Positions 27,068 to 37,196 are shown, numbered from the stretch's first letter. The stretch is 64,000 nt of DNA from Terasakiella sp. SH-1 (GCF_004564135.1 NZ_CP038255.1:962501-1026500); one strand, 5' to 3'. Program-made: numbers and translations. Notes: generated by a model from the sequence alone, not told the origin.

Positions 27068-28804
27068 ATGAACAGTTTAAGATGGAAGCTTGTGCTTCCT
27101 GTGCCTGTCTTCACGCTTATTGCGGTTATCGGTATCTGGTTTTACACAACCAGTCTGGTTGAAGAGACGGCTGTAAGTGATGCGGTTGAACATGCAGAAT
27201 CAACCGTCAAAGAATTTAAGACCATTCGGGCGTATTATACGCAAAATGTCATTAAAAAAGTACTGGGAAGCGGTGCTTTAAAGCCGTCTATTGACCATGC
27301 TGGTGTTGAGGGCAAGGTCCCATTGCCTGCGACCATGATCCATGATTTGGCAAAACGTTTGAAAAAGGAAGGGTTGTATATCAACCTTTATTCCAAATAC
27401 CCGTTTCCAAACCGATCTTCTCGTCAGCTTGATGCGTTTCAGGCCCGTGCCTGGGATGAACTGTCGAAAAACCCTGATCAGGTCATGCATCAGATCAAAA
27501 GGGTGGGGGATAAAGATTTCGTACAGGTTGCCATTGCCGATAAAATGGTGGCTCAGGCATGTGTGACTTGTCACAACAAACGTGCGGACACCCCTAAAAA
27601 TGACTGGAAGCTGGGAGATGTACGCGGGATTTTGCAGGTTGATGTGGATATTTCAAATTCACTTGGCCGTTGGTCCGATTTTTCTGTGATCCTGACAACC
27701 TTGATTATTTTACTTGGTGCTGTTCTGTCCTTTATTGCCTTTTACATGGGGAATAATGTGGCGACACCCATTCGCCGTTTGACACGTTCTATGTCCAGCC
27801 TTGCCAATGGGGATTTGGATGTTGATGTGCCTGCACAGGACCGTCAGGATGAAATCGGTGATTTGTCACGCGGTGTGCAATATTGGAAAGAGGCTGCCAC
27901 AGATCGTCGTCGATTGGCACAGCAGGAACATGCCGAAGTTGCCAAGCGTCAGGAACGTCAGGAAAAGATTGCACAGCTGACGACTTCCTTTGATAATCAG
28001 GTTTCCCATGTTTTGGGTAAGGTGACGAATGCGGTCAGTACTTTAAACGGGTCTTCAACCAATTTGATGGCAAATGCTGAACAGACCAAGCAACAAAGTA
28101 CATCTGTTGCCAGTGTCGCCCAGCAGGCATCCTCTAATGTGGAGACGGTTTCTGCGGCCAGTGAACAGCTCTCGGCCTCTATTCAGGAAATTGCCCATCA
28201 GGTGACACAGTCTTCGACTTTGTTGACGTCAGCGGTTGAAGAAGTGAATGAAGCCAATCAAAAAGTGGTCGGTCTTGCCGATAGCGCGACAAAAATTGGT
28301 GAAGTTTTGAAATTGATCAACGATATTGCCGATCAGACCAACTTGTTGGCCTTGAACGCCACGATTGAATCTGCGCGTGCTGGTGAAGCGGGCAAAGGTT
28401 TTGCCGTTGTTGCCAGCGAGGTGAAAAACCTGGCCGGGCAGACCGGGCGGGCCACCGAAGAAATTGCTGCACAAATTCAGGCAATCCAGAATGAAACATC
28501 TGGTGCAGTACATGCTATTCAAGGAATTGCTGGTACGATGGAACGTGTCAATGAACTGGCAACAACCATTGCCAGTGCCGTTGAAGAACAAAGTGCTGCC
28601 ACAGGTGAGATTGCCCAGAATATCTATCAGGTTTCTGAAGGCGCGAGCGAGATTTCTGGTAATATTACCTCTGTCACCACTGCGGCAGGCCATACTGGCC
28701 AGACGGCACAGGAACTACTGGATGCCGCAGCATCGCTGACGGAAGAAAGTGATAACCTGAAAAACAGTGTTGATACGTTCTTGTCCAGTGTGCGTGATGC
28801 ATAA
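27068..28804 (+). CDS. Chemoreceptor with periplasmic heme-binding (Tll0287/DUF3365-like) domain
   Basis: 578 residues. A membrane helix at about 8-28, a periplasmic domain to about 205, a second helix ([20 protein letters not shown]), HAMP, then the MCP signalling domain with tip [20 protein letters not shown]. The periplasmic domain has one c-type heme motif, CVTCH (in [20 protein letters not shown]), followed by [15 protein letters not shown] as in Tll0287-like heme sensors. The heme suggests sensing of redox state or of a diatomic gas. The gene stands alone with a terminator downstream. Confidence 0.9.
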   Translation: MNSLRWKLVLPVPVFTLIAVIGIWFYTTSLVEETAVSDAVEHAESTVKEFKTIRAYYTQNVIKKVLGSGALKPSIDHAGVEGKVPLPATMIHDLAKRLKKEGLYINLYSKYPFPNRSSRQLDAFQARAWDELSKNPDQVMHQIKRVGDKDFVQVAIADKMVAQACVTCHNKRADTPKNDWKLGDVRGILQVDVDISNSLGRWSDFSVILTTLIILLGAVLSFIAFYMGNNVATPIRRLTRSMSSLANGDLDVDVPAQDRQDEIGDLSRGVQYWKEAATDRRRLAQQEHAEVAKRQERQEKIAQLTTSFDNQVSHVLGKVTNAVSTLNGSSTNLMANAEQTKQQSTSVASVAQQASSNVETVSAASEQLSASIQEIAHQVTQSSTLLTSAVEEVNEANQKVVGLADSATKIGEVLKLINDIADQTNLLALNATIESARAGEAGKGFAVVASEVKNLAGQTGRATEEIAAQIQAIQNETSGAVHAIQGIAGTMERVNELATTIASAVEEQSAATGEIAQNIYQVSEGASEISGNITSVTTAAGHTGQTAQELLDAAASLTEESDNLKNSVDTFLSSVRDA

Positions 28805-28862
28805 GTGACGATTTGTCATCCTCCTCTTCATGTAGGAGGAGGATGCGAAAGACACAATAAGA

Positions 28863-28897
28863 AAAGCCCCGCTGAAATTTATCAGCGGGGCTTTCTG
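28863..28897. terminator. Bidirectional terminator
   Basis: AAAGCCCCGCTGA and TCAGCGGGGCTTT form a 13-bp perfect stem with a six-base loop between the convergent chemoreceptor and acyl-CoA ligase genes. Confidence 0.9.
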
Positions 28898-28918
28898 TTT
28901 GGTGAGGGTCGGTGAGAC

Positions 28919-30553
28919 TTACATCTCGCCTGCTTCTTTTCTCAAACCATCGCGCAGGATGAATTTCTGGATTTTACCTGTCGATGTTTTCGGCAGTTCC
29001 TGGAAGATCACGGTGCGTGGGCATTTGTAGTGGGCCAGATTGTCACGACAGTGCTTGATAATATCTTCTTCTGTTGTGGTTGTGCCCGGTTTCAGCTCGA
29101 TAAAGGCTGCGGGCGTTTCCCCCCATTTTTCATCCGGTTTGGCAACCACAGCTGCGGCAGAGACATCCGGGTGACGATAAAGCGTATCTTCCACTTCGAT
29201 GGAAGAGATGTTTTCCCCACCGGAAATGATGATGTCTTTAGAGCGGTCTTTCAGCTGAATATAGCCATCAGGGTGTTTGACGCCCAAGTCACCGGAATGG
29301 AACCAGCCGCCTTTGAAAGATTCATCTGTCGCCGTCGGGTTTTTCAGATACCCCTTCATGACAATGTTCCCACGGAAGCAAACTTCGCCCATGGTTTCGC
29401 CATCCCAAGGCAGTTCCGTTGTGGTTTCAGAATCTGCAATCATCAGACCTTCTTCCAGCGTATAGCGCACGCCTTGGCGGGCTTTCTGGTAAGCTTGGCG
29501 TTCAATCGGCAGTTCGTTCCATTCTTCTTTCCATGCACAGAAGACAGCCGGACCATATGTCTCTGTCAGGCCGTAAGCATGGGTCACATCAAAGCCTTCG
29601 TCCTGAATCGCTTTCAAAACAGACGCTGGCGGTGGGGCCGCTGCTGTCATGATGGAACATTTATGATCAAACGGTTTCTTTTCTTCTTCGCTCGCATTGA
29701 TAACAAAAGACAGCACGATTGGGGCACCACAGAAATTGGTGACTTTATGTTCATCAATGGCGGCATAGATGTTTTTCGCATTGACTTTACGCAGGCAGAT
29801 GTTTGTCCCGGCCTTGGCGGCCAGTGTCCAGGCAAAGCACCAGCCGTTGCAGTGGAACATGGGCAGGGTCCACAGGTAAACCGGATGTTGTTGCATATTC
29901 CAGTCAAGGGCATTGCCAATGGCGTTCAGATAGGCACCTCGGTGGTGGTACACAACGCCTTTCGGGTTGCCTGTCGTACCGGATGTGTAGTTCAGCGAAA
30001 TCGCATCCCATTCATCGGCCGGGCCGGACCAGTCATATTCAATGTCGCCTTTGGAAATGAAATGTTCGTAATCTTCCTGACCGATCAGCTCGCCGCCTTC
30101 GGCCAGCGGGTCGTCAATGTCAATGACGATGGGCTTGCGCTCAAGGCGTGCCACGGCTGCCTTGGTGATATCGGAAAATTCGCGATCTGTGAACAGAACC
30201 TTGGCTTCACCATGTTGCAGGATAAAGGCAATGGCTTCGGCATCCAGGCGGATATTCAAGGTGTTGAGAACAGCCCCGCACATGGGCACACCAAAATGTG
30301 CTTCGTATGTTTCTGGTGTGTTGTTGCCCATGATGGCAACGGTGTCGCCTTTCTCAATGCCCAGTTTGGACAGGGCAGAAGCCAGACGAACAGAGCGTTC
30401 ATATGTTTCTTTCCAGGTGAAAGTCTTGTCACCATGGATCACTGAGGGGCGATCAGGGTAAACCATCGCGGTACGTTTGATGAAAGAAAGTGGAGAAAGC
30501 GGCTCATAATTGGCTGCATTTTTCTCCAGATGCATATCATAGATGTTTTCCAT
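28919..30553 (-). CDS. Acyl-CoA synthetase (AMP-forming)
   Basis: About 544 residues of the ANL superfamily. Motifs are the P-loop-like YTSGTTGNPKGVVYHH, the adenine motif HAYGLTETYGP, the hinge region DRSKDIIISGGENISS and the C-terminal catalytic lysine in PKTSTGKIQKFILR. It belongs to the medium- or branched-chain AAE-type group, close to plant acetate/butyrate ligases (NTLNIRLDAEAIAFIL), so the substrate is likely a short or medium acid. The ATG at 30553 is chosen over 30583 because AGGGA lies 10 bases ahead. Confidence 0.88.
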   Translation of the reverse strand: MENIYDMHLEKNAANYEPLSPLSFIKRTAMVYPDRPSVIHGDKTFTWKETYERSVRLASALSKLGIEKGDTVAIMGNNTPETYEAHFGVPMCGAVLNTLNIRLDAEAIAFILQHGEAKVLFTDREFSDITKAAVARLERKPIVIDIDDPLAEGGELIGQEDYEHFISKGDIEYDWSGPADEWDAISLNYTSGTTGNPKGVVYHHRGAYLNAIGNALDWNMQQHPVYLWTLPMFHCNGWCFAWTLAAKAGTNICLRKVNAKNIYAAIDEHKVTNFCGAPIVLSFVINASEEEKKPFDHKCSIMTAAAPPPASVLKAIQDEGFDVTHAYGLTETYGPAVFCAWKEEWNELPIERQAYQKARQGVRYTLEEGLMIADSETTTELPWDGETMGEVCFRGNIVMKGYLKNPTATDESFKGGWFHSGDLGVKHPDGYIQLKDRSKDIIISGGENISSIEVEDTLYRHPDVSAAAVVAKPDEKWGETPAAFIELKPGTTTTEEDIIKHCRDNLAHYKCPRTVIFQELPKTSTGKIQKFILRDGLRKEAGEM

Positions 30554-30852
30554 GGTGTCAAAGTCCCTAGTGTCAAAATTCATTGAGACGATTCATACCA
30601 GCAAGCGTGCGCGCACGAAATACCAAAATGCGCGTAGGAATGTAAAAAAAAGTAAGTAAGGCCCTTTTTTTTTGAAATTTTTATGCTTTGGAACATGTTG
30701 AAAGATCATAAAGAATACATAAATCGGTAAAGTAATACCAAATTAACACTTTTATTTTTTCACATTTTCAGGCAGACTTTCTCCCCAGTTTGAAGGAGAG
30801 GGAATTTCCTCAGGCTCACATTTGGGAAAATCGCTTGGAAATTGGGGACGTT
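30554..30852. other. Divergent promoter region between the two acyl-CoA ligase genes
   Basis: AT-rich 299-base gap with long T-runs at 30666-30676 and about 30752-30758. No gene, hairpin or recognised operator stands out. An in-frame ATG at 30790 exists but lacks a convincing ribosome-binding site. Confidence 0.5.
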
Positions 30853-32754
30853 ATGACCAATCGGTACGAAGAAGCATATAAAGAATCTATGGAAAACCCG
30901 GAAGAGTTCTGGGCAAAAGCTGCTGAAGAAATCAAATGGGATAAAAAGTGGGATAAAGTATTGGATGAGTCCAATGCACCGCTTTATCGCTGGTTTGCGG
31001 GTGCAGAATGTAACACCTGTTACAACGCTGTTGACCGTCATGTTGAAGAAGGTCGCGGTGAACAAGACGCGATTATTTATGACAGCCCGATCACGGGGCG
31101 TAAAAGCAAGCTGACATATAATGAACTGAAAGACAAAGTCTCTCGTTTCGCAGGTGTGTTGAAAGCACGTGGCGTGACCAAAGGCGACCGTGTGATCATC
31201 TATATGCCGATGATTACAGAAGCAGCCATTGCCATGTTGGCCGTTGCACGTTTGGGTGCGGTTCACTCTGTTGTATTTGGTGGTTTTGCCTCTAACGAAT
31301 TGGCTGTACGTATCAATGATGCCAAGCCAAAGGTAATTGTTTCAGCCTCTTGCGGGATCGAGCCTGGCCGCGTGATTGCTTATAAACCGCTTTTGGATGG
31401 TGCGATTGAACTGTCTGATCACAAGCCGGTGGCAACAGTGATCGTAGCGCGTGAAGAAGCTGAAGCCGAGCTGAAAGACGGCTACGACTTCGATTACGAA
31501 ACAGAAATGGCTAAAGCAGAACCTGCTGATTGTGTGCCTGTTGCTGCAACTGACCCGCTTTATATCCTTTATACATCAGGCACAACAGGACAGCCCAAAG
31601 GTGTTGTTCGTGATAATGGCGGACACATGGTTGCATTGAAATACAACATGAGCGCCCTTTATAATGTAGAGCCGGGGGATGTCTACTGGGCAGCCTCTGA
31701 CGTGGGGTGGGTTGTTGGTCACTCTTACATCGTATACGGTCCGCTGCTGCATGGGTGTACAACAGTCATCTTCGAAGGTAAGCCTGTGGGTACACCGGAT
31801 GCGGGTACATTCTGGCGTATGATCGAAGAATACAATATTCGTGTTCTGTTTACTGCACCGACGGCTTTCCGTGCGATCAAGCGTGATGACCCGAATGCGG
31901 AATTCCTCAAGAAATATGACACATCCTGTCTGAAAGCCCTGTATCTGGCAGGTGAACGTACAGACCCGGATACCCTGCAATGGGCACAAGATATCCTGAA
32001 AAAGCCGGTTGTCGATCACTGGTGGCAGACAGAAACTGGCTGGGCGATTTGTGCCAACCCGCTGGGTCTGCATGAATTTGAAGTCAAGCCGGGCTCACCG
32101 ACCAAGCCGATGCCGGGGTGGGACGTACAGGTTCTTGATGATGCCGGTCACCCGGTTGGGGCCAACACCATTGGTGCGATCGTTTGTAAGCTGCCTTTGC
32201 CACCAGGCACACTGCCGACACTGTGGGAAAAAGACGACCTTTATAAGTCTAAATATCTGGAAGAATTCCCGGGTTTCTACGCAACGGCTGATGCGGGTAT
32301 CATTGATGAAGACGGTTATGTGTCCATCATGGCGCGTACCGACGATATCATTAACGTGGCGGGCCACCGTCTTTCCACAGGTGGCATGGAAGAAGTTCTT
32401 TCTGCACACCCGGATGTAGCTGAATGTGCGGTTATCGGGGCTGATGACAAGCTTAAGGGTCAAAACCCGGTTGGCTTTATCGTTCTGAAGTCCGGTGTTG
32501 AAAAAGCGCATGATGACATTGTTGCTGAAGTTGTAAAAATGGTACGCGAGAAAATCGGTGCTGTTGCAGCCTTCAAAAAATGTGTTGTGGTTGAACGTTT
32601 GCCGAAAACACGGTCTGGTAAAATCCTGCGTGGCACCATGCAAGCGATTGCGGACTGTAAAGAGTACAAAATGCCTGCAACAATCGACGACCCGGCGATC
32701 CTGCCGGAAATCGACGAAGCCTTGCAGACCATCGGTTATTCTTCTGCGCGTTAA
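30853..32754 (+). CDS. prpE: Propionyl-CoA synthetase
   Basis: 633 residues, colinear with PrpE-type ligases from the N-terminal AYKESMENPEEFWAKAA onward. Key motifs are ILYTSGTTGQPKGVVRDNGG, DVGWVVGHSYIVYGPLL, WWQTETGW, and the acetylatable catalytic lysine in TRSGKILRGTM. It joins propionate to CoA by way of propionyl-AMP in the cytoplasm. The ATG at 30853 has TTGGGGACGTT before it; earlier ATGs lack a site. Divergent from the preceding acyl-CoA synthetase across about 300 bases. Acetyl-CoA synthetase is the alternative but less likely. Confidence 0.87.
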   Translation: MTNRYEEAYKESMENPEEFWAKAAEEIKWDKKWDKVLDESNAPLYRWFAGAECNTCYNAVDRHVEEGRGEQDAIIYDSPITGRKSKLTYNELKDKVSRFAGVLKARGVTKGDRVIIYMPMITEAAIAMLAVARLGAVHSVVFGGFASNELAVRINDAKPKVIVSASCGIEPGRVIAYKPLLDGAIELSDHKPVATVIVAREEAEAELKDGYDFDYETEMAKAEPADCVPVAATDPLYILYTSGTTGQPKGVVRDNGGHMVALKYNMSALYNVEPGDVYWAASDVGWVVGHSYIVYGPLLHGCTTVIFEGKPVGTPDAGTFWRMIEEYNIRVLFTAPTAFRAIKRDDPNAEFLKKYDTSCLKALYLAGERTDPDTLQWAQDILKKPVVDHWWQTETGWAICANPLGLHEFEVKPGSPTKPMPGWDVQVLDDAGHPVGANTIGAIVCKLPLPPGTLPTLWEKDDLYKSKYLEEFPGFYATADAGIIDEDGYVSIMARTDDIINVAGHRLSTGGMEEVLSAHPDVAECAVIGADDKLKGQNPVGFIVLKSGVEKAHDDIVAEVVKMVREKIGAVAAFKKCVVVERLPKTRSGKILRGTMQAIADCKEYKMPATIDDPAILPEIDEALQTIGYSSAR

Positions 32755-32775
32755 GGCAAAGTTGATAGCAAATGA

Positions 32776-32810
32776 AAAGGGTGAGCGGTTAATCTGCTCA
32801 CCCTTTTTTA
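32776..32810 (+). terminator. Terminator of prpE
   Basis: AAAGGGTGAGC pairs with GCTCACCCTTT (loop GGTTAATCT) and continues into TTTTTT. Confidence 0.92.
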
Positions 32811-32838
32811 TGGTCGGTGTGTGACAAAATAGAGGTTC

Positions 32839-33915
32839 TTAGCTTGCGCGTGAAATATCTTTTGTCTCTTCTTCAAGGGTAGGGCCAAACAAAGCAATTT
32901 CAGCATTTCCAATCCCTTTTAAAGCGACTTCAAGGGTTTCTGTGTTTTTAGGTGGGGTTTCAAGCTGATTTAAAAGTTCTTTTGGAAGGGCGAGCATGCC
33001 CGGTTTTGATGCGCTGCAGAGACGCGCAGCCATATTAACCGTATCGCCCCAGACATCAAATTGAATGCGTGTTGCGCCAATGATACCACCAACGATGGGG
33101 CCTGCGGCTAAGCCAATTTTGACTTCCCAGCCGATTTCCAATTCGCGGGTTTCTCGGATCATTTGGAAGCAGGCTTCAATAACCTTTTCAAGCTCGTAAC
33201 TCTCTTCCAAGACGCCACCGACCGCCATATAGGCATCACCAATTGTTTTAATTTTTTCAAGCCCGTAGCGTTGGGTAATGCCTTCAAAACGGTTGATAAG
33301 TCGGTTTAGATTCTTTACCAGCTTTGCAGCCGTATGATCTGTTGTATAGCGTGTAAAATCACAGACATCTGCAAAAATAATGACTGAGTTTTCCGTTATA
33401 ATGGGGCGGAAACGGTCTGTTTGAATGAGTTCAGAATATACTTTTTCAGGCAAGGTATTTGCCAGCAGGTTTTCCTGCTTATTCTTTAAAGCACTTAGTT
33501 CAGATATAAGGTCACGGCGGCGTTTTTGGATGGTGTAAATTTCAATCGCACGCAGCAATCGGGCTTCCATGATTAAGGGTTGTAATTTCTTTTGCAAAAA
33601 ATCATGGGCATTCTCCCGTAGATAATAGCTGACCAGTTCGTCGTCATATTCCTCACCTGTCATGACGAGGGTTGGAATGAGCTTGAAATTCTCAAAACTG
33701 TTTTTTTCTTTGAGGAAATCAAGCCCTGTTTCGTCGGCGAGTTGATGGTCCAACATGATCAAACCGACTTCATGTTTATGTAGTAAGTCCATCCCCTGTG
33801 CGCGGTTTTCAGCCTCCAGGATTGGGTGGTCCGGTAGAACGCGACGAATGACTTTCGTTAAAAATAATCGTGCGGTCCGACTATCATCTAATATGACAAT
33901 ATAGGGGAGGGACAT
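32839..33915 (-). CDS. Response regulator with class III adenylate cyclase output
   Basis: 358 residues. The N-terminal REC domain (about 1-120) starts YIVILDDSRTARLFL and carries the phospho-Asp in LIMLDHQLADETG. A coiled coil (ELSALKNKQENLLANTLPEK) joins it to a class III cyclase domain with IIFADVCDFTRYT (metal Asp), the substrate-type Lys in KIKTIGDAYMAVGG and FDVWGDTVNMAARL, a pattern pointing to ATP rather than GTP. It should turn a phosphorelay signal into cAMP. It lies just before the Tad pilus genes, whose promoters carry CRP-like sites. No kinase gene is adjacent. Confidence 0.9.
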   Translation of the reverse strand: MSLPYIVILDDSRTARLFLTKVIRRVLPDHPILEAENRAQGMDLLHKHEVGLIMLDHQLADETGLDFLKEKNSFENFKLIPTLVMTGEEYDDELVSYYLRENAHDFLQKKLQPLIMEARLLRAIEIYTIQKRRRDLISELSALKNKQENLLANTLPEKVYSELIQTDRFRPIITENSVIIFADVCDFTRYTTDHTAAKLVKNLNRLINRFEGITQRYGLEKIKTIGDAYMAVGGVLEESYELEKVIEACFQMIRETRELEIGWEVKIGLAAGPIVGGIIGATRIQFDVWGDTVNMAARLCSASKPGMLALPKELLNQLETPPKNTETLEVALKGIGNAEIALFGPTLEEETKDISRAS

Positions 33916-34030
33916 GCCTAATTTTACAACTCTTCACAGTTCAACTCGTAGTTATTTAGCAGAACTTGGCTTTTCTTTGAAGGAGCTTTTTGTAGTAAGA
34001 GGCAGCCAGAGGGAAAGTAAATGACAGGTT

Positions 34031-34573
34031 TTACTGCGTAATCGCTTTTTTTAGCGCGATTTTTGCTTTGTCCGTGTCCCATTTGGTCATGCCGATGACG
34101 CCGCCACGCATGCGCCCTTCTTTATCAATGATAAAGGTGACGGGCAGGCTGTTAATTTCCATCATACGCAGAAAATTCTGTTTTGGGTCATGTAGGGAAA
34201 TCATATCGGTCAGGTTGCGTTTTTCCAGAAATGCATCGGGCTTTTCACGGCCTTGGCGTCCGGTTGCCACTGCAAGTACAACAAAATCATGGTCCTTGAA
34301 TTCTTTGGCAAGGGCATTGAGGGCAGGCATTTCACGAATACAGGGCGGGCACCATGTTGCCCACAGGTTTAGAAGAATGGTCTTGCCCTTGAAATCGGCA
34401 AGGCTGACGGTTTGGCCATCCTGTGTGGTGAATTCAACATCCGGGGCTGTAGGTGTATTGGTCAGGTTACGATAGGCACGAATATTGTCGGACAGGTCAT
34501 TGTAGCTATCGGCCAGGGCCGGGGTGCTGAGCGTCAGGGCGATGAAAAAGCTACAAAGGCGGGCAAGGCGCAT
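34031..34573 (-). CDS. TlpA/ResA-like periplasmic thioredoxin
   Basis: 180 residues with a signal peptide (ends PALA-D) and a thioredoxin fold. The active site is WCPPC in LLNLWATWCPPCIREMP, with the cis-Pro loop SLPVTFIIDKEG. Such proteins reduce disulfides in the periplasm, for example on apocytochromes or copper-site proteins. It lies between the cyclase and the Tad locus, divergent from tadG; a role in folding pilus secretins or heme-receptor maturation is possible but not shown. Confidence 0.88.
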   Translation of the reverse strand: MRLARLCSFFIALTLSTPALADSYNDLSDNIRAYRNLTNTPTAPDVEFTTQDGQTVSLADFKGKTILLNLWATWCPPCIREMPALNALAKEFKDHDFVVLAVATGRQGREKPDAFLEKRNLTDMISLHDPKQNFLRMMEINSLPVTFIIDKEGRMRGGVIGMTKWDTDKAKIALKKAITQ

Positions 34574-34640
34574 GAGACTTCCTTTTATTAATCATTTATT
34601 GTGCCCAAGCTTAGCGGTGAAAAAGGTCAAGAATGGGGCA

Positions 34641-34656
34641 AGTGATAGCAATCACA
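34641..34656 (+). promoter_or_regulatory. CRP-like site upstream of tadG
   Basis: AGTGA-TAGCAA-TCACA, one base from the TGTGA-N6-TCACA consensus, 78 bases before the tadG ATG. The same half-sites recur in front of other Tad transcription units. Confidence 0.6.
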
Positions 34657-34734
34657 GCATTTGAGACTTTTTTAACATACCCTTTAAATAGACGGAGTCC
34701 TAAACCGGGACTTTTGTTGAAAGGGAAGAAAGCC

Positions 34735-36111
34735 ATGTCAAAGATGCAAAACATATTTGATCATTTGACCCGCTGTGTGCTCAGGGATGAACGGGGCAGT
34801 GTTTCTGTGTATATGGCTGGCTTTTGCGTTATTGCACTGGGATTAGGGGCGTTGGTGATTGATACGGGGCGGGCCACAGTTTTAAAGACACAATTGCAAA
34901 ATCGGGCGGATGCGGGGGCCTTGGCTGGTGCCGCGCAGCTAGATGGGCGTGAGGGCGCACGTGATCGCGCAACACAGATGGCGATGAATGCCATTTCCCA
35001 ATCTTCAAACTTAACGCAAAGCCGTGGTGAATTAAATGTCCAGTCCGTGGCTTTCTATCAGGAAGTCAGTCCTTCCTATGTGTTGGCCGATACGGATGAA
35101 AATGCAAAATTCATTCATGTCACCATGGCCCCGCAATCTATTGAGAATATGTTTTTTACGGCGGCATCAACCTCTTTATCAGGAACAAGCAGCTATGATG
35201 CACAGGCGGTGGCCCAGCCCGATCCTTTTATGTGTCATGCGCCGCCTTTGATGATTTGTGACCTGGGGGAAAATGATCCCTCCATTAACCTGTCTTCTAA
35301 TGATGTAATTGGTCGTCAGGTTGTGTTGAAGCCTGCCCAGGGTGGGGATGCCTGGGCACCTGGGAATTATGGTTTGCTGGCCTTGCCCGATGGGTCTATC
35401 GGTGCCAATTCCTTGGAGGCTGCTCTGGCTGCTATCCAGCCACAAGATTGTTATGGTCTGGAATTGGGTACGGCACCGGGGGTGAAAACCAATAAAATTC
35501 AAAGTGGGATGAATGCCCGTTTTGAATATGAAACCAAATGGGATTTTCCAGCCCCAAACGTTATTAGCTATCCACAAGATGAAGATGTTTTATCTGGTGT
35601 TGAGACACGAATGGGCGATGGGGTATGGGATTTGGCAACTTACTGGAATGAGAAACACGCAACGCCTTTACCTGATGAGCTGCTGAATGCTACACGCTAT
35701 CAGGTTTATTTGTATGAAATTGGGGTGAGTTATGCCAAAAACGGGGCGCAAACCCTTTATCCGTTAGATGGTTCACCGTTGCCCAGTGGATTTGAACAGA
35801 TTGATCCACCCGCTGCGGCTATCCCTGTTTCTGAAACACACCCAAATGATCCAGCTTATGATGGTGTGCCCTCAGGGACGGTGGCATCAAATGGTGCGCT
35901 TCGTCGGGTTGTACAGGTGGCAATCTTGCAATGTATTGCAGAAGGGGTGCGTGGATCTCATAACTATCCGTCCCAAGGCAAGTATTTGGAAATGTTTATC
36001 ACTGAGGCCGTGCCAGATGCTCCGGCCGGGGCTATTTATGGTGAAATTGTGCGACCTTTATCACTCACTGTAACACCGGATTTTCATGCAAATGTTCGAC
36101 TTGTTAAATAA
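34735..36111 (+). CDS. TadG-like pilus assembly protein
   Basis: 458 residues. After a short cytoplasmic segment (RDERGSVSVYM) there is one N-terminal membrane helix (AGFCVIALGLGALVIDTG), followed by the Tad-like motif LKTQLQNRADAGALAGAAQLDG; the remaining 390 residues should be periplasmic. It has paired cysteines (CHAPPLMICDLGEN). AAGGGAAGAAAGCC precedes the ATG at 34735. It opens a unit with two TadE-like genes; these pseudopilin-type proteins are needed for Flp pilus assembly. The large C-terminal domain lacks a clear von Willebrand motif. Confidence 0.82.
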   Translation: MSKMQNIFDHLTRCVLRDERGSVSVYMAGFCVIALGLGALVIDTGRATVLKTQLQNRADAGALAGAAQLDGREGARDRATQMAMNAISQSSNLTQSRGELNVQSVAFYQEVSPSYVLADTDENAKFIHVTMAPQSIENMFFTAASTSLSGTSSYDAQAVAQPDPFMCHAPPLMICDLGENDPSINLSSNDVIGRQVVLKPAQGGDAWAPGNYGLLALPDGSIGANSLEAALAAIQPQDCYGLELGTAPGVKTNKIQSGMNARFEYETKWDFPAPNVISYPQDEDVLSGVETRMGDGVWDLATYWNEKHATPLPDELLNATRYQVYLYEIGVSYAKNGAQTLYPLDGSPLPSGFEQIDPPAAAIPVSETHPNDPAYDGVPSGTVASNGALRRVVQVAILQCIAEGVRGSHNYPSQGKYLEMFITEAVPDAPAGAIYGEIVRPLSLTVTPDFHANVRLVK

Positions 36112-36556
36112 ATTCAGACGCTCAGAAAAAGGAGATACGGTGGTAGAATTTGCCGCCATCATTCCCTTTATGCTGCTGTTGTTTATTGGCTTGACGGAAA
36201 TGGGGCGCGCCTTTGTACAGGCCAATGCGGTGGAAAAAGCCATGCGTGCTGCTGCTGTTTATGCCGCACGCGTTGAAAACCCGACAGCGCTTGATACGGT
36301 GGCTGTAATTGAAAATCTGGTTAAGACCGGGACAGCTGATGGCACCGGGCATTACCTTGTATCGGGTTGGGCGCAGGAGTCTTCACGCCTTGATATTGCG
36401 CAGTCTTATTTTGATCTGGGTGAGGCATCTATTCCTGTGATCCGCCTAACGGCCAGCGTTCCATTTAATCCTATGATCCCTGAACTTGCCACAATGGTCG
36501 GGCTGGATGATTTCAACATCGTTCTCAGTCATGAGCAAGCTTATGTGGATAATTAA
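36086..36556 (+). CDS. TadE-like pseudopilin
   Basis: 156 residues with the TadE N-terminus: FRRSEKGDTVVEFAAIIPFM, a prepilin-type site (E in VVEF) leading into a hydrophobic helix. The rest is a small periplasmic domain. It overlaps the tadG 3' end by 26 bases and has no strong ribosome-binding site, so translational coupling is likely. CpaA may process it at the Gly before Asp-Thr. Confidence 0.85.
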   Translation: MQMFDLLNKFRRSEKGDTVVEFAAIIPFMLLLFIGLTEMGRAFVQANAVEKAMRAAAVYAARVENPTALDTVAVIENLVKTGTADGTGHYLVSGWAQESSRLDIAQSYFDLGEASIPVIRLTASVPFNPMIPELATMVGLDDFNIVLSHEQAYVDN

Positions 36557-37091
36557 ACGACATATGTTGAGGGATGAGAACGGGGCGATGGTGCCAGCCT
36601 TTGCCCTGCTTTTGCCTTTTCTGGTGTTGATATCTCTTGGTGTCGTTGAGGTTTCGACCTTGCTTTTTGAATGGCACCGAACAGGGGAGGCAACGCGGCG
36701 GGCGACACGACATATTGCCATCGAACAACCTGTTGCGGATTTATCTGCTTTTCAAAGGGGCTCTGTTGTAAATTGTAGTGCAAATGCAGGTGCTGTGGTC
36801 AGTTGTTCCAGTGGTACTGGGGCAAATGTGGGGGCCTTTGCGACAATGCTGGATTTGATGCAGGCGATCCAGCCTGCAATCCTGCCTGAGCATGTTCGTA
36901 TAATCTATAGTGATAGCGGGCTTGGGGATCCAACGACGCCGGGGGGAATCATTCCTTTGGTCAAGCTTGAGGTCAGTGGCTTGACACGCCCTTTAATGGT
37001 CGTCGGAGGCTTCTTAGGGATGCCGTCTGAATTTACCTTTCCGTCTTTTATGGCGACTCAGATGTCAAACGGTCTTGGTCCCACAAATTAA
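36543..37091 (+). CDS. Second TadE/TadF-like pseudopilin
   Basis: 182 residues. The start reads LRDENGAMVPAFALLLPFLV, a variant of the TadE pattern with a membrane helix, in which the usual EF pair is replaced by PAF. It begins at ATG 36543, inside the previous gene (14-base overlap); ATG 36564 is an alternative. A cysteine pair lies at VNCSANAGAVVSC. Probably the TadF counterpart of the TadE encoded just upstream. Confidence 0.78.
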   Translation: MWIIKRHMLRDENGAMVPAFALLLPFLVLISLGVVEVSTLLFEWHRTGEATRRATRHIAIEQPVADLSAFQRGSVVNCSANAGAVVSCSSGTGANVGAFATMLDLMQAIQPAILPEHVRIIYSDSGLGDPTTPGGIIPLVKLEVSGLTRPLMVVGGFLGMPSEFTFPSFMATQMSNGLGPTN

Positions 37092-37154
37092 ATCCCGAAA
37101 ATATGATTTTTTTGTTTTTCTAACCTGTTGAGAAGGTTAGGTAAATACACGTAG

Positions 37155-37170
37155 TGTGATGGTAGTCACA
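37155..37170 (+). promoter_or_regulatory. CRP-like site 1 upstream of flp
   Basis: TGTGATGGTAGTCACA, a perfect TGTGA-N6-TCACA match, 120-135 bases before the pilin ATG. Confidence 0.7.
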
Positions 37171-37196
37171 AATAAAGTTTAAATAAATTTAATGCA

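Noticed and set aside
29030-30445. Long open frame (471 codons) antisense to the acyl-CoA synthetase gene.
   Set aside because: It mirrors the codon structure of the real gene, has no family match or ribosome-binding site, and is rich in Cys/Phe/Arg as shadows are.
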